A stretch of DNA of 64,000 nt, taken from NCBI RefSeq assembly GCF_008122265.1, contig NZ_CP043042.1, positions 1,178,001-1,242,000 on the forward strand, in the 5' to 3' direction. A model generated the notes under the pieces. That model saw nothing but the letters and a program-made list of their open reading frames with translations, was not told the origin of the DNA and searched no databases. The position numbers and the translations under genes are program-made. Shown here piece by piece: positions 51,532 to 60,599 of the stretch. The DNA is from Marinobacter fonticola (GTDB taxonomy: Bacteria; Pseudomonadota; Gammaproteobacteria; Pseudomonadales; Oleiphilaceae). The stretch's first letter is position 1. Each line of letters opens with the position of its first letter.

Positions 51532-51604
51532 AAGGTGTCTGAGGACAGTGTGCTTTCCCGGTACATTGTGTTTTTCCCAATACACTGTCCGGTCCCCACA
51601 CCTT
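51532..51604. repeat. Two-tier palindrome (REP-like element)
   Basis: AAGGTGT (51532-51538) pairs with ACACCTT (51598-51604), and inside it GGACAGTGT (51543-51551) pairs with ACACTGTCC (51582-51590). The 73-base element could fold into one long hairpin. Such symmetric elements in gaps are typical of REP-type sequences associated with RAYT transposases, but no transposase gene is near. Confidence 0.55.
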
Positions 51605-51613
51605 TGCGGCGCC

Positions 51614-51661
51614 AATACTATGCGGTCCTAATACTATGCGGTCCCAATACACTGTAGTTCA
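51614..51661. repeat. 16-bp tandem repeat upstream of nudC
   Basis: AATACTATGCGGTCC is repeated at 51614-51628 and 51630-51644 (period 16), and the third unit decays to AATACACTGTAG (51646-51657). The last matches AATACACTGTCC at 51579-51590 in the palindrome, so both elements share sequence. Confidence 0.75.
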
Positions 51662-51688
51662 GGGTTAAAAAGTCAGGAGTACGTTTGC

Positions 51689-52486
51689 ATGGCAGGCTGG
51701 GTTCCCGGTTGGTCAAGTAGCCCGCCAGCGGCCGGTGATAGGCTGGTGCTGGCTCGCGGTTCGAAGATTGTCGCATCGTCCGGCGGTTGGCTCCACGATG
51801 CGCTCGCACCCGAAGCCGATGTGGATGGGAAGGAGCCCGCGATCTTCCTGGGACACCTGGAAGGCCGCCGCGTCTTTGTGGCCCGCGCAGCGGAGACGAG
51901 CGAGGAGCAGCTCTCGGGTTTGCGTGACGCTTTGCTGGGGTCGGATCCGGCGCTGGCCTCTTTGCTGAATACCGCTTCCCAGGTTTTGCAGTGGCAAATG
52001 GACCACCGCTATTGCGGCCGTTGCGGCAACCCTACGCGTATGCATGCCTGGGACCGGGCGAAATGGTGCGAGCCTTGCGAGATCCCGTTTTATCCCCGTA
52101 TCGCCCCCTGCGTGATCGTACTCATTCGTGATGGCGAAAAGCTGTTTCTGGCACGCTCCATCCGGCATCGCCACGGTTTTTACGGTTTAATCGCCGGATT
52201 TGTTGAACCCGGCGAAAGTGCCGAAGAGGCGGTGAAACGGGAGGTGTTCGAGGAGACTGGATTGTCTATCGACAACATCCGTTATCAGGCTTCGCAACCC
52301 TGGCCCTTTCCCCATCAATTGATGCTCGGGTTCTACGCGGACTATACCGGCGGTGAGCTGCGCCTGCAGGAAGACGAGCTGGCAGCCGCGGGCTGGTTCG
52401 TTCCTGGCGAACTGCCGCCCTATCCTCCCGACAACACGATTGCCGGGCGCCTGATCAACCGGGCCCTGGCAGAGTCCGGCGTTTAG
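51689..52486 (+). CDS. nudC: NADH pyrophosphatase / RNA decapping hydrolase NudC
   Basis: 265 residues. Hydrolyses NADH and removes NAD caps from RNA. A zinc ribbon C109/C112/C127/C130 (YCGRCGNP ... KWCEPC) precedes the Nudix box (about 170-192; GFVEPGESAEEAVKREVFEE then TGL), which matches GX5EX7REUXEEXGU. The SQPWPFPHQLMLGFYADY motif specific to NudC is present. murI follows after 4 bases. Confidence 0.95.
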   Translation: MAGWVPGWSSSPPAAGDRLVLARGSKIVASSGGWLHDALAPEADVDGKEPAIFLGHLEGRRVFVARAAETSEEQLSGLRDALLGSDPALASLLNTASQVLQWQMDHRYCGRCGNPTRMHAWDRAKWCEPCEIPFYPRIAPCVIVLIRDGEKLFLARSIRHRHGFYGLIAGFVEPGESAEEAVKREVFEETGLSIDNIRYQASQPWPFPHQLMLGFYADYTGGELRLQEDELAAAGWFVPGELPPYPPDNTIAGRLINRALAESGV

Positions 52487-52490
52487 GACG

Positions 52491-53321
52491 ATGCCAAGCG
52501 TTCTGGTATTCGACTCCGGTGTCGGCGGCCTCAGTATTGCGGCTTGCCTGCATGACGCCATGCCCGGGATCGAGCTGCTCTACGTCGCGGATACGGCGGG
52601 TTTTCCCTATGGCGCCCAGAGCGAGGCCGCTGTCATATCGCGATGTGCGGGCTTGGTAACGGCGGCCATGGCCGAACGTGCTATCGACCTTGTGGTCGTT
52701 GCGTGCAATACCGCAAGCACCGTCGTGCTGCCGACGCTACGCAGCCGTGTCGACGTACCGGTGGTTGGCGTGGTGCCCGCCATCAAACCGGCGGCCAAGC
52801 TCTCTATCAACCGCCGGCTCGGTATTCTGGCCACCCCGGCGACCATCAAGCGGCCCTATACCGACGAGCTGATTCGGCAGTTTGCCGCGGACTGTGCCAT
52901 TACTCGGGTCGGCCATCCCGGTCTGGTGCAATGGGCCGAAGACAAAGTTTCCGGGTGGCCTGTGCCGCTTGCCGACCTGCGGCGGGCCACGCAAGCGCTG
53001 GCTGATGCTTACGTCGATACGGTGGTGCTGGGCTGCACGCACTACCCGCTGATTGGCCAGGAATTACGTGAGGTGTTGCCGCAAGTGCTGCACTGGGTAG
53101 ATTCTGGCGAGGCGATTGCACGACGGGTGGCCTACTTGCTCGGGGAGGCGGGTTTTTCAGTGGCGGAGCTGGAAAGAACAGCGCCTGGTCGTGCGCTCGA
53201 CGCCCTGTTCTCGGGGGCCGCCCCCAGCGAGCTCGCTGATTTTCTGTCGGAACTCGGGCTGGGGGTAGGGCAAGTGAGTGCGAACTGGCCGGAAGGTTTT
53301 ACAGCACGCGGGTCAGTTTGA
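52491..53321 (+). CDS. murI: Glutamate racemase
   Basis: 276 residues. Makes D-glutamate for peptidoglycan. The N-terminal FDSGVGGLS (Asp8), the catalytic cysteine C72 in VVACNTASTV, the nucleotide-like loop VVGVVPAIKPA, and the second cysteine in GCTHYPLIG are all in place. Start 4 bases after nudC. The 3' end overlaps the convergent gene at 53299 by 23 bases. Confidence 0.95.
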   Translation: MPSVLVFDSGVGGLSIAACLHDAMPGIELLYVADTAGFPYGAQSEAAVISRCAGLVTAAMAERAIDLVVVACNTASTVVLPTLRSRVDVPVVGVVPAIKPAAKLSINRRLGILATPATIKRPYTDELIRQFAADCAITRVGHPGLVQWAEDKVSGWPVPLADLRRATQALADAYVDTVVLGCTHYPLIGQELREVLPQVLHWVDSGEAIARRVAYLLGEAGFSVAELERTAPGRALDALFSGAAPSELADFLSELGLGVGQVSANWPEGFTARGSV

Positions 53322-54306
53322 GCATAGCCAGGAATTCCAGCGCCGGGATAGCGCGCTTGTGGCAACAATAGGTCTTCAGGCTCTCGCCGCGGAAACGCGA
53401 CTTGGTGAACTCTAATCCCTTGAAGTTATATAGGAAATTGCCCTTTTCGTAGAGGCCGTGCAGCGTACGCTTGAGCATTCGGCTTTCCTGGGGTTCGGTT
53501 GTCTTGTCCAGGGAGAGGGGGATCAATCCCAGATCCAGATAGGGCACGCCTTCGCTCTGAAATACAGCCATGGCATGGGCCATCAGCGTATAGAAGATAC
53601 CCTGGCGAAAGTCCGCGTTGGCTCTTGAGATATTGGGCACGTAGCTGATGATCCGGTTGTTCTGGTAGACCGGATCGAAGTAGATGAAGCCGGCGGCCTT
53701 GCCATCCTGGTAGGCATAGAAGTGACGCTCGTTCTCCCGGTACTGCATTTCCATCGGACGAATCAGAAAGCGAATTTCGTTGCTCTTGACCTTTCGCGTG
53801 CGGATCCAGGCTTCGGAAATTTCTCGCGTGTGATCGTCGCTGAAGCGTTCTTGCACGGTGACGCCACTGCATTCCGCCTGGTTCACTGCCGTGCGGATGA
53901 TCTGTTTTTTCTTTCCCTTGAGCGACCATTTCTGTAGGTCGATACGGGATTCGCTGCCAAACTGCGTGCCGTAGAGCCCATACCGGCGATGGAGAATATC
54001 CACCACGGGCTTGGAGACCTGGATATAGCTCGCGTTAGGGTAGCGCGCGTGGAAGCGCTCTAGCATGAACTCGAAGTGCTCAGTAGCGGATACCGGATCA
54101 GACAACACAAAGGTCATGCCCCACTTACGCATAAAGCCGATGTAGCCGACGCCGGGCAGATCGAAATAGTCCATCCCAGGTTGCAACGTCGAGAAGGACT
54201 GCGTGTGCATGCCGTATTTTTTCAGGTAATCGACACGTTGGGAGAAGGTCAGGCGGCCCTCTTCCAGTCCGCTAAACTTATCTAGGGCAAGGATTTGCTC
54301 TGTCAT
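53299..54306 (-). CDS. DUF2156 / MprF C-terminal-like protein
   Basis: 335 residues. It matches the C-terminal aminoacyl-tRNA-dependent transferase domain of MprF (DUF2156, a double GNAT fold): IDLQKWSLKGKKKQIIRTA and the closing YLDLGLIPLSLDKT are family marks. The integral-membrane flippase half of MprF is absent. In MprF this domain adds lysine or alanine to phosphatidylglycerol, which is a membrane-defence change; here the substrate is unknown. Same strand as the methyltransferase at 54439-55095, so the two may share a role in polar-lipid or amino-acid modification. Start ATG 54306 has GGGAGA upstream. Overlaps murI by 23 bases. Confidence 0.82.
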   Translation of the reverse strand: MTEQILALDKFSGLEEGRLTFSQRVDYLKKYGMHTQSFSTLQPGMDYFDLPGVGYIGFMRKWGMTFVLSDPVSATEHFEFMLERFHARYPNASYIQVSKPVVDILHRRYGLYGTQFGSESRIDLQKWSLKGKKKQIIRTAVNQAECSGVTVQERFSDDHTREISEAWIRTRKVKSNEIRFLIRPMEMQYRENERHFYAYQDGKAAGFIYFDPVYQNNRIISYVPNISRANADFRQGIFYTLMAHAMAVFQSEGVPYLDLGLIPLSLDKTTEPQESRMLKRTLHGLYEKGNFLYNFKGLEFTKSRFRGESLKTYCCHKRAIPALEFLAMLKLTRVL

Positions 54307-54341
54307 TTTCTGTCTCCCGGAATCCTTGTTCTTATTTCTCT

Positions 54342-54362
54342 GTTCCGTGTTCCGTGTTCCGT
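54342..54362. repeat. Triple 7-bp tandem repeat
   Basis: GTTCCGT is repeated three times without gaps (54342-54362), upstream of the minus-strand DUF2156 gene, between it and the methyltransferase. Confidence 0.85.
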
Positions 54363-54438
54363 GTGCTGGCTTCGCCTCGCTGGCGCTAGTGGCCCTCAGG
54401 TTTGGCCCGCGTCACAGCTACAATCGCTATATCCCGGC

Positions 54439-55095
54439 TTACCCGGCCTGCTTCTGGCCCAGGATTGACCAATAGCAGTTCATGTTCAGCAGTTTGAAAT
54501 GCTTTTTATGGGCAATTTTCAGGCCCAGGCGCTGCATGTGTTCGGGGTAGTTGTAGATCTTGTGAAATGCGTTATTGGCGAATAGCCAAAAGATGAAAAC
54601 CGCGGTATACCAGTAGAGCTTCTTGAATACGCGGGCAAAGACGTTGCCGGTGGGGTAGCAAAAGTCGCCCACCACCACACTGCCGTCAGCCTTGGCCAAG
54701 CCGATCAAATGCTCGAGAACCCGGACCATCATGTCCTCGTCGAAGACGTTGAGGAAAAAATTGGCCACGACCATGTCGTAATCGCCCTTGTCCTCGATTT
54801 TCATGATGTCGCTGTGGACGCGGCGGATGTGTAGGTCGGGGGCCTCCATTTCCAATGCTTCGCCAAACTTGCGCAGCATGGTTTCGGAGAGATCGACCAC
54901 GGTGACGTCGGCGCCGAGCTCGGCAGCCCGGATCGCATCGCGGCCATGACCGACACCGGCGAAGAGTACTTTTGTGCCCGGTTTGACGGTTTCCACGTCG
55001 AGCATCGCGGTTTTGCAGTGGTGGATACTTTTGCCGCTATACAGATTGCTCAGGAAGTCATAGACGGGGCCGATGTACTTGTATTTGTCGCGCAT
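54439..55095 (-). CDS. Class I SAM-dependent methyltransferase, substrate unknown
   Basis: 218 residues from ATG 55095; a TTG seven codons upstream (55116) is also open. The Rossmann SAM motif is VLFAGVGHGRDAIRAAELGA, with VVDLSETMLRKFGEAL and the MVVANFFLNVFDEDMMV segment. A hydrophobic C-terminal stretch (WYTAVFIFWLFANNAFH) suggests a membrane-facing surface, as in lipid methyltransferases. It lies upstream of the DUF2156 gene on the same strand. It resembles UbiE/PmtA-type enzymes in plan but cannot be assigned. Confidence 0.8.
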   Translation of the reverse strand: MRDKYKYIGPVYDFLSNLYSGKSIHHCKTAMLDVETVKPGTKVLFAGVGHGRDAIRAAELGADVTVVDLSETMLRKFGEALEMEAPDLHIRRVHSDIMKIEDKGDYDMVVANFFLNVFDEDMMVRVLEHLIGLAKADGSVVVGDFCYPTGNVFARVFKKLYWYTAVFIFWLFANNAFHKIYNYPEHMQRLGLKIAHKKHFKLLNMNCYWSILGQKQAG

Positions 55096-55510
55096 GGTCT
55101 TTACTGCCTGTCCCAAGTCGTGTCGGAATCAGAGTCGTCCCCACGACACCGTGTCGCTGGTGGGCGCCCTTTTTGTTTGTGCCGGTCACCGGTTGGCGGT
55201 GGCGGGCTTTCTTGTTCCGAAAGAGCTTAGATAACTCGCTGCCGGGTTTTTGTGCAGCACCACGCATTTTGGGATACGCAAATTTACATAAGGATACGCT
55301 TTGCAAACTTAGTCAAAATTATGAATTGGACTGTAAGACAATCCGATTAACAGAAAGGCGGCAGTATAAATGCCGGGCAAAAATGCTGATAAGAGCTATT
55401 GTGAGTGGCGCACCCATGTTATTGGTGTAAAACTTCGAAAGTGACTTCCTGAATCATTTGGATACCGAAAAACCTTCGAGATTCAAAGGACCAGGGACTT
55501 TCAGGCGCGC
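55096..55510. other. Divergent gap between methyltransferase and binding-protein genes
   Basis: About 415 bases without a supported gene, AT-richer towards the middle. GGATACGC occurs twice (around 55271 and 55293). Promoters for both neighbours must lie here, but no strong consensus was found. No terminator or RNA gene is evident. Confidence 0.5.
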
Positions 55511-56374
55511 ATGAGTGCGTTGGTTCATGGGTCAGGGGTGATGAGGATGAGAAATTCTGGCGTTCCGTCCAGGCTGCTAATTTGGGGGGCCGGCCTTGCA
55601 CTGATATTTTTGGTGGGGAATGCCCAGGCCGCGCGAAAGGTGACCTACCTAATCGTCGAAGACAAGGCCCATCCGTTCCAGATCGTGCAGGGTAGCGAAA
55701 GTCGTGGCGGCATCATTTCCGATATGGTGGACGCCATCTTTGCCGGCGATGAATATACGGTGGATCACCAAGTCTATCCGATCAACCGGCTACGCCAGGT
55801 CGTGGCCAAGGAACAAGTGAATTTCTGGGTGGCGTACGAGGCTGTTCATTGGCACACGTTCGGCAATCAGGGCTTGATGGTTGAAGAACCGCTATTCAAT
55901 ACCCGCCATGTGTTGTTGACCTGTCGTGAGGATATTCCCGACCGCATTACCCGTTTGGAGCAGCTGCGAGGCCTGAATTTGGTCATGCTGCGCGGCTTTG
56001 ATTATCAGGCGCTGGATAGCGCGATCGAGGGTGGCCTAATTGCGGAGGTTCCCATTGACCGTTACGAAGCGGGTATCCAGTTGGTTGCCATGGGCCGGAC
56101 CGACGGTTTCGTCGAAATGGAATCGCGGCTGAAATACCACGTCCGTACGAGCGGCGTTGGGAACACGGACTGTCTGCGCTGGATCGATTTCAGCGCCATC
56201 ATTCCCAACTTTCCGCTTTATATCAGTGTCGATATCGACTGGCCGCCGGCATTCCGTGATTTCATCGCTCAACGCATTCGCACGTTGCGCGCGTCAGGTG
56301 AACTGGAGCGCATTATGGATCATTATCTTGGCTCAGACTACAGCCCGAACCTGGGGTTTGGTACTGCCGAGTAG
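55511..56374 (+). CDS. Periplasmic solute-binding protein, family 3 (possible sensor)
   Basis: 287 residues. A signal peptide ends near residue 40 (LLIWGAGLALIFLVGNAQA), followed by a two-lobed family-3 binding fold: YLIVEDKAHPFQIV, SRGGIISDMVDAIF, then LNLVMLRGFDYQ and the C-terminal RASGELERIMDHYLG. No permease or ATPase genes are beside it, so it is unlikely to be part of a transporter here; it may feed a sensor. It converges with the c-di-GMP response regulator gene and overlaps it by 42 bases. A later ATG (55541) is possible. Confidence 0.8.
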   Translation: MSALVHGSGVMRMRNSGVPSRLLIWGAGLALIFLVGNAQAARKVTYLIVEDKAHPFQIVQGSESRGGIISDMVDAIFAGDEYTVDHQVYPINRLRQVVAKEQVNFWVAYEAVHWHTFGNQGLMVEEPLFNTRHVLLTCREDIPDRITRLEQLRGLNLVMLRGFDYQALDSAIEGGLIAEVPIDRYEAGIQLVAMGRTDGFVEMESRLKYHVRTSGVGNTDCLRWIDFSAIIPNFPLYISVDIDWPPAFRDFIAQRIRTLRASGELERIMDHYLGSDYSPNLGFGTAE

Positions 56375-58549
56375 CCGGTCAATTTCATGGGCGGGACGCG
56401 CGGGGCCGTAAAAAAAGCCCTGTACCTGGTGGCAGCCGAGATTGCGTAGATAAGCTAGCTGAGTGTCGGTTTCCACGCCTTCCGCCACGATGTCCAGCCG
56501 CAGGCCATGTGCCATGGCGACAATGGCATTGACGATGCAGGCGCCATCTTCGCCGCTACGAATTCCCTTGACGAAGGACTGGTCCACTTTCAGGGTGTGA
56601 ATGGGCAGGCGGTGAAGGTAGTTCAGGGAGGAATAGCCCGTGCCGAAATCGTCGATGGCGATGCGGACGCCGTGCGACGCCAGTTCGCGTAGTTTTTGGC
56701 TGATTTGCTCGAGATCGTTCATGATCACGTTTTCCGTGATCTCGATTTCCAGGTTTTCCGGCGGGAAATTAATGGCTTCGAGCTGAGCGATGAGATTGGC
56801 CACGAAGCGTGGGTGGTCGACCTGCAACGGCGAAAGGTTCACCGCTAAGCGCATGGACTTGTGGCCGGCGTCGATCCATTGTTTCATCTGCCTGCAGGCG
56901 GTATCGAGGACGCATTCACTGAGTTCGGCGATCAGCTTGGTTTCCTCTGCCAGGGGCAGAAAGTCTCTCGGGTAAAGCAGACCCCTTTCTGGATGTTGCC
57001 AGCGTACCAGAGCCTCAAGGCCCACAACGACGCCGGTGTCGGACGAGACCTGGGGCTGGTAGTGGACGCAAAGCTCCTTGTTCACCAGTGCCTGGCGAAG
57101 ATCCCGCTCCAGGCTCAGGCGGTTAGCGGTGTCGATGCTCATGGTTTCGCTGTAGAAACGATAACCGTCCTTGCCACCCGCCTTGACGTGATACATGGCA
57201 ATATCGGCGCACTGGATCAACTGATCCAACGAGTCGCCGGCGTCCGGGAAAATGGCGATGCCGACGCTGACGCCGACAAATACTTCATGTTCGCCCAGTT
57301 GGAATGGCTCGCGCAGCACGCTGATCAGTTTGCGGGCGATCTTGCGCGCATCGTCGTGGCTGTTGATAGCCGGTAGCAGGAGGGTAAATTCGTCTCCCCC
57401 GAAGCGCGACAGCGTATCCCCCTTTCGCAGGCAGCTCTCGAGACGCTGTGTAACGGCCTGCAGCAGCCGGTCGCCCATAGCATGGCCGAGTGTGTCGTTG
57501 ACCACCTTGAAGCGGTCCAGGTCGAGGAACATGACAGCCAGTTTCTGCTGGCTGCGCTGGGCCTGGGTGATCGCCAGCATGAGCCGATCCTTGAACAGGG
57601 CACGGTTGGGCAGGCGGGTCAGCAGGTCGTGATAGGCCTGAAAGTTGATGAAGGCTTCCGCTTCCTTGCGCTCGGTAATGTCGCGGGCAGAACCGTAGAT
57701 GCTCGCGTTGCTGTTGTTGCTCCCTGGCGTGACGTGGGGGAGGAACAGTCCGCCATCGTCGCCTATCGGAAAGGCGGTAATTTCGAAATACCGGTTGGCT
57801 CGGCGACTACCCCGTGTTTTCAGCCGGATCTCGAAAGTGCGCGGATTTTCCGCGTTGATGGTGGGGTCTTCCAGGGCGTAGGCGCCACGGGCGACATCCT
57901 GTTCATCGATGAGATGACGGAAATGTCGACCGATGAGCTCCGCCGGACGGTATCCGAGCAGCGCCTCGATTTTGTGGTTGACGAAGCATACCCGCCCTTC
58001 GAGGTCGAGCATGAAGACGATATCCGGCGACGTGTTGACAATGTAACGATGCAGTTCTTCGGATTTTTGCAGGCGCAACTGCACATTATTGTGGGCCCAT
58101 TCCAGCGCTTGCTTGTGCAGGACGTTACTCACGGTGGCCAGCAGTTCGTCAGGATCGAACGGCTTCTTTATATAATCTTGCGCGCCGCGGCGCAGGGCAC
58201 GGCTAACGGCGGTAAACGAGGATTCGCCACTGACCACGATGACCGGCGTGCCGATCTTCCGGTCCTGGATAAACTGCATCACCTGGTGTCCATCCACCTC
58301 TGGCATACGCAGGTCCAGCATGACCAAATTAAAGGATATCTCGGTTAGCAGGTCACAGGCTGCCTGACCACCCAATGCAGGCACAGCGTCGAAACCCTGC
58401 TGCTCCAGCAAGTCCACCAGACTCTGGAGCAGTCGCGGTTCGTCATCGACGACGAGTATTTTTGCCTCGGAAGTACTGAAGTTTTGCAGTCGGTCCGAAA
58501 TCATGGCCTGTGCCCGTCCTGTTGGGTTACCCGATTCTACACGGGTCAT
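56333..58549 (-). CDS. Response regulator REC-PAS-GGDEF-EAL
   Basis: 738 residues (723 if ATG 58504 is used). The receiver (about 28-140) has the phospho-Asp in NLVMLDLRMPEVDGHQV. PAS (about 165-300) is followed by GGDEF, intact (SRFGGDEFTLLL) with an RxxD inhibitory site (RKGD), and a complete EAL domain: EALVRWQHPERG, EIEITENVI, IDDFGTGYSSL, VKVDQSFV and AEGVET. It should both make and degrade c-di-GMP, under control of a partner kinase. The kinase gene 28 bases upstream is in the same orientation, so the two form a two-component pair. Confidence 0.9.
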   Translation of the reverse strand: MTRVESGNPTGRAQAMISDRLQNFSTSEAKILVVDDEPRLLQSLVDLLEQQGFDAVPALGGQAACDLLTEISFNLVMLDLRMPEVDGHQVMQFIQDRKIGTPVIVVSGESSFTAVSRALRRGAQDYIKKPFDPDELLATVSNVLHKQALEWAHNNVQLRLQKSEELHRYIVNTSPDIVFMLDLEGRVCFVNHKIEALLGYRPAELIGRHFRHLIDEQDVARGAYALEDPTINAENPRTFEIRLKTRGSRRANRYFEITAFPIGDDGGLFLPHVTPGSNNSNASIYGSARDITERKEAEAFINFQAYHDLLTRLPNRALFKDRLMLAITQAQRSQQKLAVMFLDLDRFKVVNDTLGHAMGDRLLQAVTQRLESCLRKGDTLSRFGGDEFTLLLPAINSHDDARKIARKLISVLREPFQLGEHEVFVGVSVGIAIFPDAGDSLDQLIQCADIAMYHVKAGGKDGYRFYSETMSIDTANRLSLERDLRQALVNKELCVHYQPQVSSDTGVVVGLEALVRWQHPERGLLYPRDFLPLAEETKLIAELSECVLDTACRQMKQWIDAGHKSMRLAVNLSPLQVDHPRFVANLIAQLEAINFPPENLEIEITENVIMNDLEQISQKLRELASHGVRIAIDDFGTGYSSLNYLHRLPIHTLKVDQSFVKGIRSGEDGACIVNAIVAMAHGLRLDIVAEGVETDTQLAYLRNLGCHQVQGFFYGPARPAHEIDRLLGSTKPQVRAVV

Positions 58550-58577
58550 CGATGCTTCTCAGCCGGTGATGCCCCGG

Positions 58578-60599
58578 TTATTCTTTTTCGGTGTTTTTTA
58601 CGCCTGGCAGCAGGATGCGGAAGCTGGTGCCTTCCTCTCCCGTGCGACAGCTGATGATGCCCTCCATGTCATCGACGAGCTGTTTTACGATACTCAACCC
58701 GAGCCCGCTATGCCCCGGCCCCTTGGTGGATCTGACCGGTTTGAATAGGGCGTCTCGGATTGGTTCGGGAATTCCCTGGCCCGAATCGTCTATGGTCAGC
58801 TCAATCCAGCGACGGCCATCCTGCCAGATCGGGGCTGCGGTATGGAAATGAATGCTGCCGCCGTTCGGCATGGCCTCCACGGCGTTGCGCACGAGATTCA
58901 TCACTAACTGCCGCACCGGTCCGCGCGTAGCCTGAGCGCGAGTGCTGGCGGTGGTCATGGTCAGCTCGCAATGAATATCGTGCGGCGCAAACAGGGCTTC
59001 CTCGAAGAGATCGCACAGGATGGTCAGTTCATTGTTGATGACGACGCCTTCCTCGCTAACCTGCGCATCGGCCGATTCGGGCTCATGAGCTTCACTGATC
59101 CGTTCGAGCAAACCGGCAGCCCGGTCCAGTTCCTCACGGACGATGTCCAGATCGGGCTCGACCTTGCCAGAGCCTTCGATGTCCTGCAGCTTATACTGCA
59201 GTTGACGGATATACTGCCGCACGATGGTAAGCGGATTGCTGATTTCATGCACCCGCTTGCGCAGTTCGATGCGTTGGGCGAGCTGCTCCAGGGTTTCGCC
59301 AGCGACTTTTTCCGTGCGCGTGTCCTTGCGCAGGGCGTGGGCAAACTGGCCCACCCGATGTGCAAAGAGTTCGACCAGTACGGTGTAGAGCCCGGCGTCC
59401 GCGGCCGAGTCCAGGCCAATTATGTAGACGCCACAACATTGTTCGCCGTAGCACACCGGCACGCTCATCATCGTACGGCAGTCCAGTAGGCCCAGTAGCT
59501 GACGGTCGAGAATGGTTGCGTTCTGCGGATTGAGGACGTCGGTCTCGCGCAGGGTGGCGACCTGGGTGACCAGGCTCTGGGGGTTATCCAGCGGCACCTC
59601 GATGTGCGGCGGTGCGGTACGCGTGGCGGCGAGAAGCTCGAGACGATCGTCGTGCTGCTGGAACGCCAAACCCGGACGCCCGGTCAACGTCACCAGATTG
59701 CGCAGGGCCGTGGTTAATAGTTCGGCGCCGTTGGCTTGTTCCGGCAGGGCTTGGAGCGCGTGCTCGACCATGGCAGAACGCACAACCTGTTCGAACAGGC
59801 GTTTATGCGCATCGCCGCCGTCGAAGGGGCCTTCCAGGGGGATATCGAGGCTATCGGCGAGGGCGACGACTTCACGGTCGATGCGGGTACAGATTTCCCG
59901 GGTCAGGGCACTGGTCAACCCAAAGATGGTTTGGGCCGCCTCGATGCCGCTCGAGTCGGCCAGCGCCAGGCGAGTCGAAAGGTTAATGAGCTTGACCAGA
60001 TGGCCCGCATCGCGAATGTCACGGGCTGGCGCCTGCTGATAGCGGATCGCGTCTGTTGCCATTTGACCCAAGCCCCAGTGGCTGGCAAGTCGCGCGCCGA
60101 TTTCGATTTGATTGTCGAGTAACGCCTGATGATCGTCTCCGGGAGGCTGGCGTAACGCGATCAGCTCACCGACGTTGTGAAGAACGCCTACCATAAACGC
60201 TTCTTCAGTATTGGCGTAACCGGTGAGGCGTCCCAGCGCCCGCGCGGTCAGAGCGGTGGTCAAGGAATGGCGCCAGAAGTCCCGGATTTGCTGCCAGCGG
60301 TCAGCGCCCAAATCGAACAGTAGTTGTCTTAGTGAGGCCGTGATGATCAGGGCCTGGAGTTGGTCTGTGCCCAGGCGCAATAAAGCTTGCTCAATAGAAT
60401 TGATCTCGCCCGAACGGCCGTAGAGCGCCGAATTGGCGAGCGCGAGCACACGGGCACAAAGAGCCGTGTCAGCGCTAATTATCCGACCTATCTCACGATA
60501 GTCCGAATCGCAACGACAGGCTTCCAGCGCGCGCAGGACAACCTGCGGCAGGCTAGGCAGTTCGCCGTCCGTGGGTAAATCAATATTGGCCCGGGCCAT
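58578..60599 (-). CDS. HDOD-domain sensor histidine kinase
   Basis: 673 residues, no transmembrane segment. HDOD (about 12-250; LPSLPQVVLRALEAC, ISADTALCARVLALANSALY, VGVLHNVGELIAL) is followed by a GAF-like segment (about 280-425), HisKA with H451 (VHEISNPLTIVRQY) and HATPase (about 555-670; LVMNLVRNAVEAMPNGGS, DSGQGIPEPIRDALFKP, HSGLGLSIVKQLV). A soluble kinase whose input is an HDOD module is uncommon. Its likely partner is the GGDEF-EAL regulator 28 bases downstream on the same strand. Confidence 0.88.
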   Translation of the reverse strand: MARANIDLPTDGELPSLPQVVLRALEACRCDSDYREIGRIISADTALCARVLALANSALYGRSGEINSIEQALLRLGTDQLQALIITASLRQLLFDLGADRWQQIRDFWRHSLTTALTARALGRLTGYANTEEAFMVGVLHNVGELIALRQPPGDDHQALLDNQIEIGARLASHWGLGQMATDAIRYQQAPARDIRDAGHLVKLINLSTRLALADSSGIEAAQTIFGLTSALTREICTRIDREVVALADSLDIPLEGPFDGGDAHKRLFEQVVRSAMVEHALQALPEQANGAELLTTALRNLVTLTGRPGLAFQQHDDRLELLAATRTAPPHIEVPLDNPQSLVTQVATLRETDVLNPQNATILDRQLLGLLDCRTMMSVPVCYGEQCCGVYIIGLDSAADAGLYTVLVELFAHRVGQFAHALRKDTRTEKVAGETLEQLAQRIELRKRVHEISNPLTIVRQYIRQLQYKLQDIEGSGKVEPDLDIVREELDRAAGLLERISEAHEPESADAQVSEEGVVINNELTILCDLFEEALFAPHDIHCELTMTTASTRAQATRGPVRQLVMNLVRNAVEAMPNGGSIHFHTAAPIWQDGRRWIELTIDDSGQGIPEPIRDALFKPVRSTKGPGHSGLGLSIVKQLVDDMEGIISCRTGEEGTSFRILLPGVKNTEKE

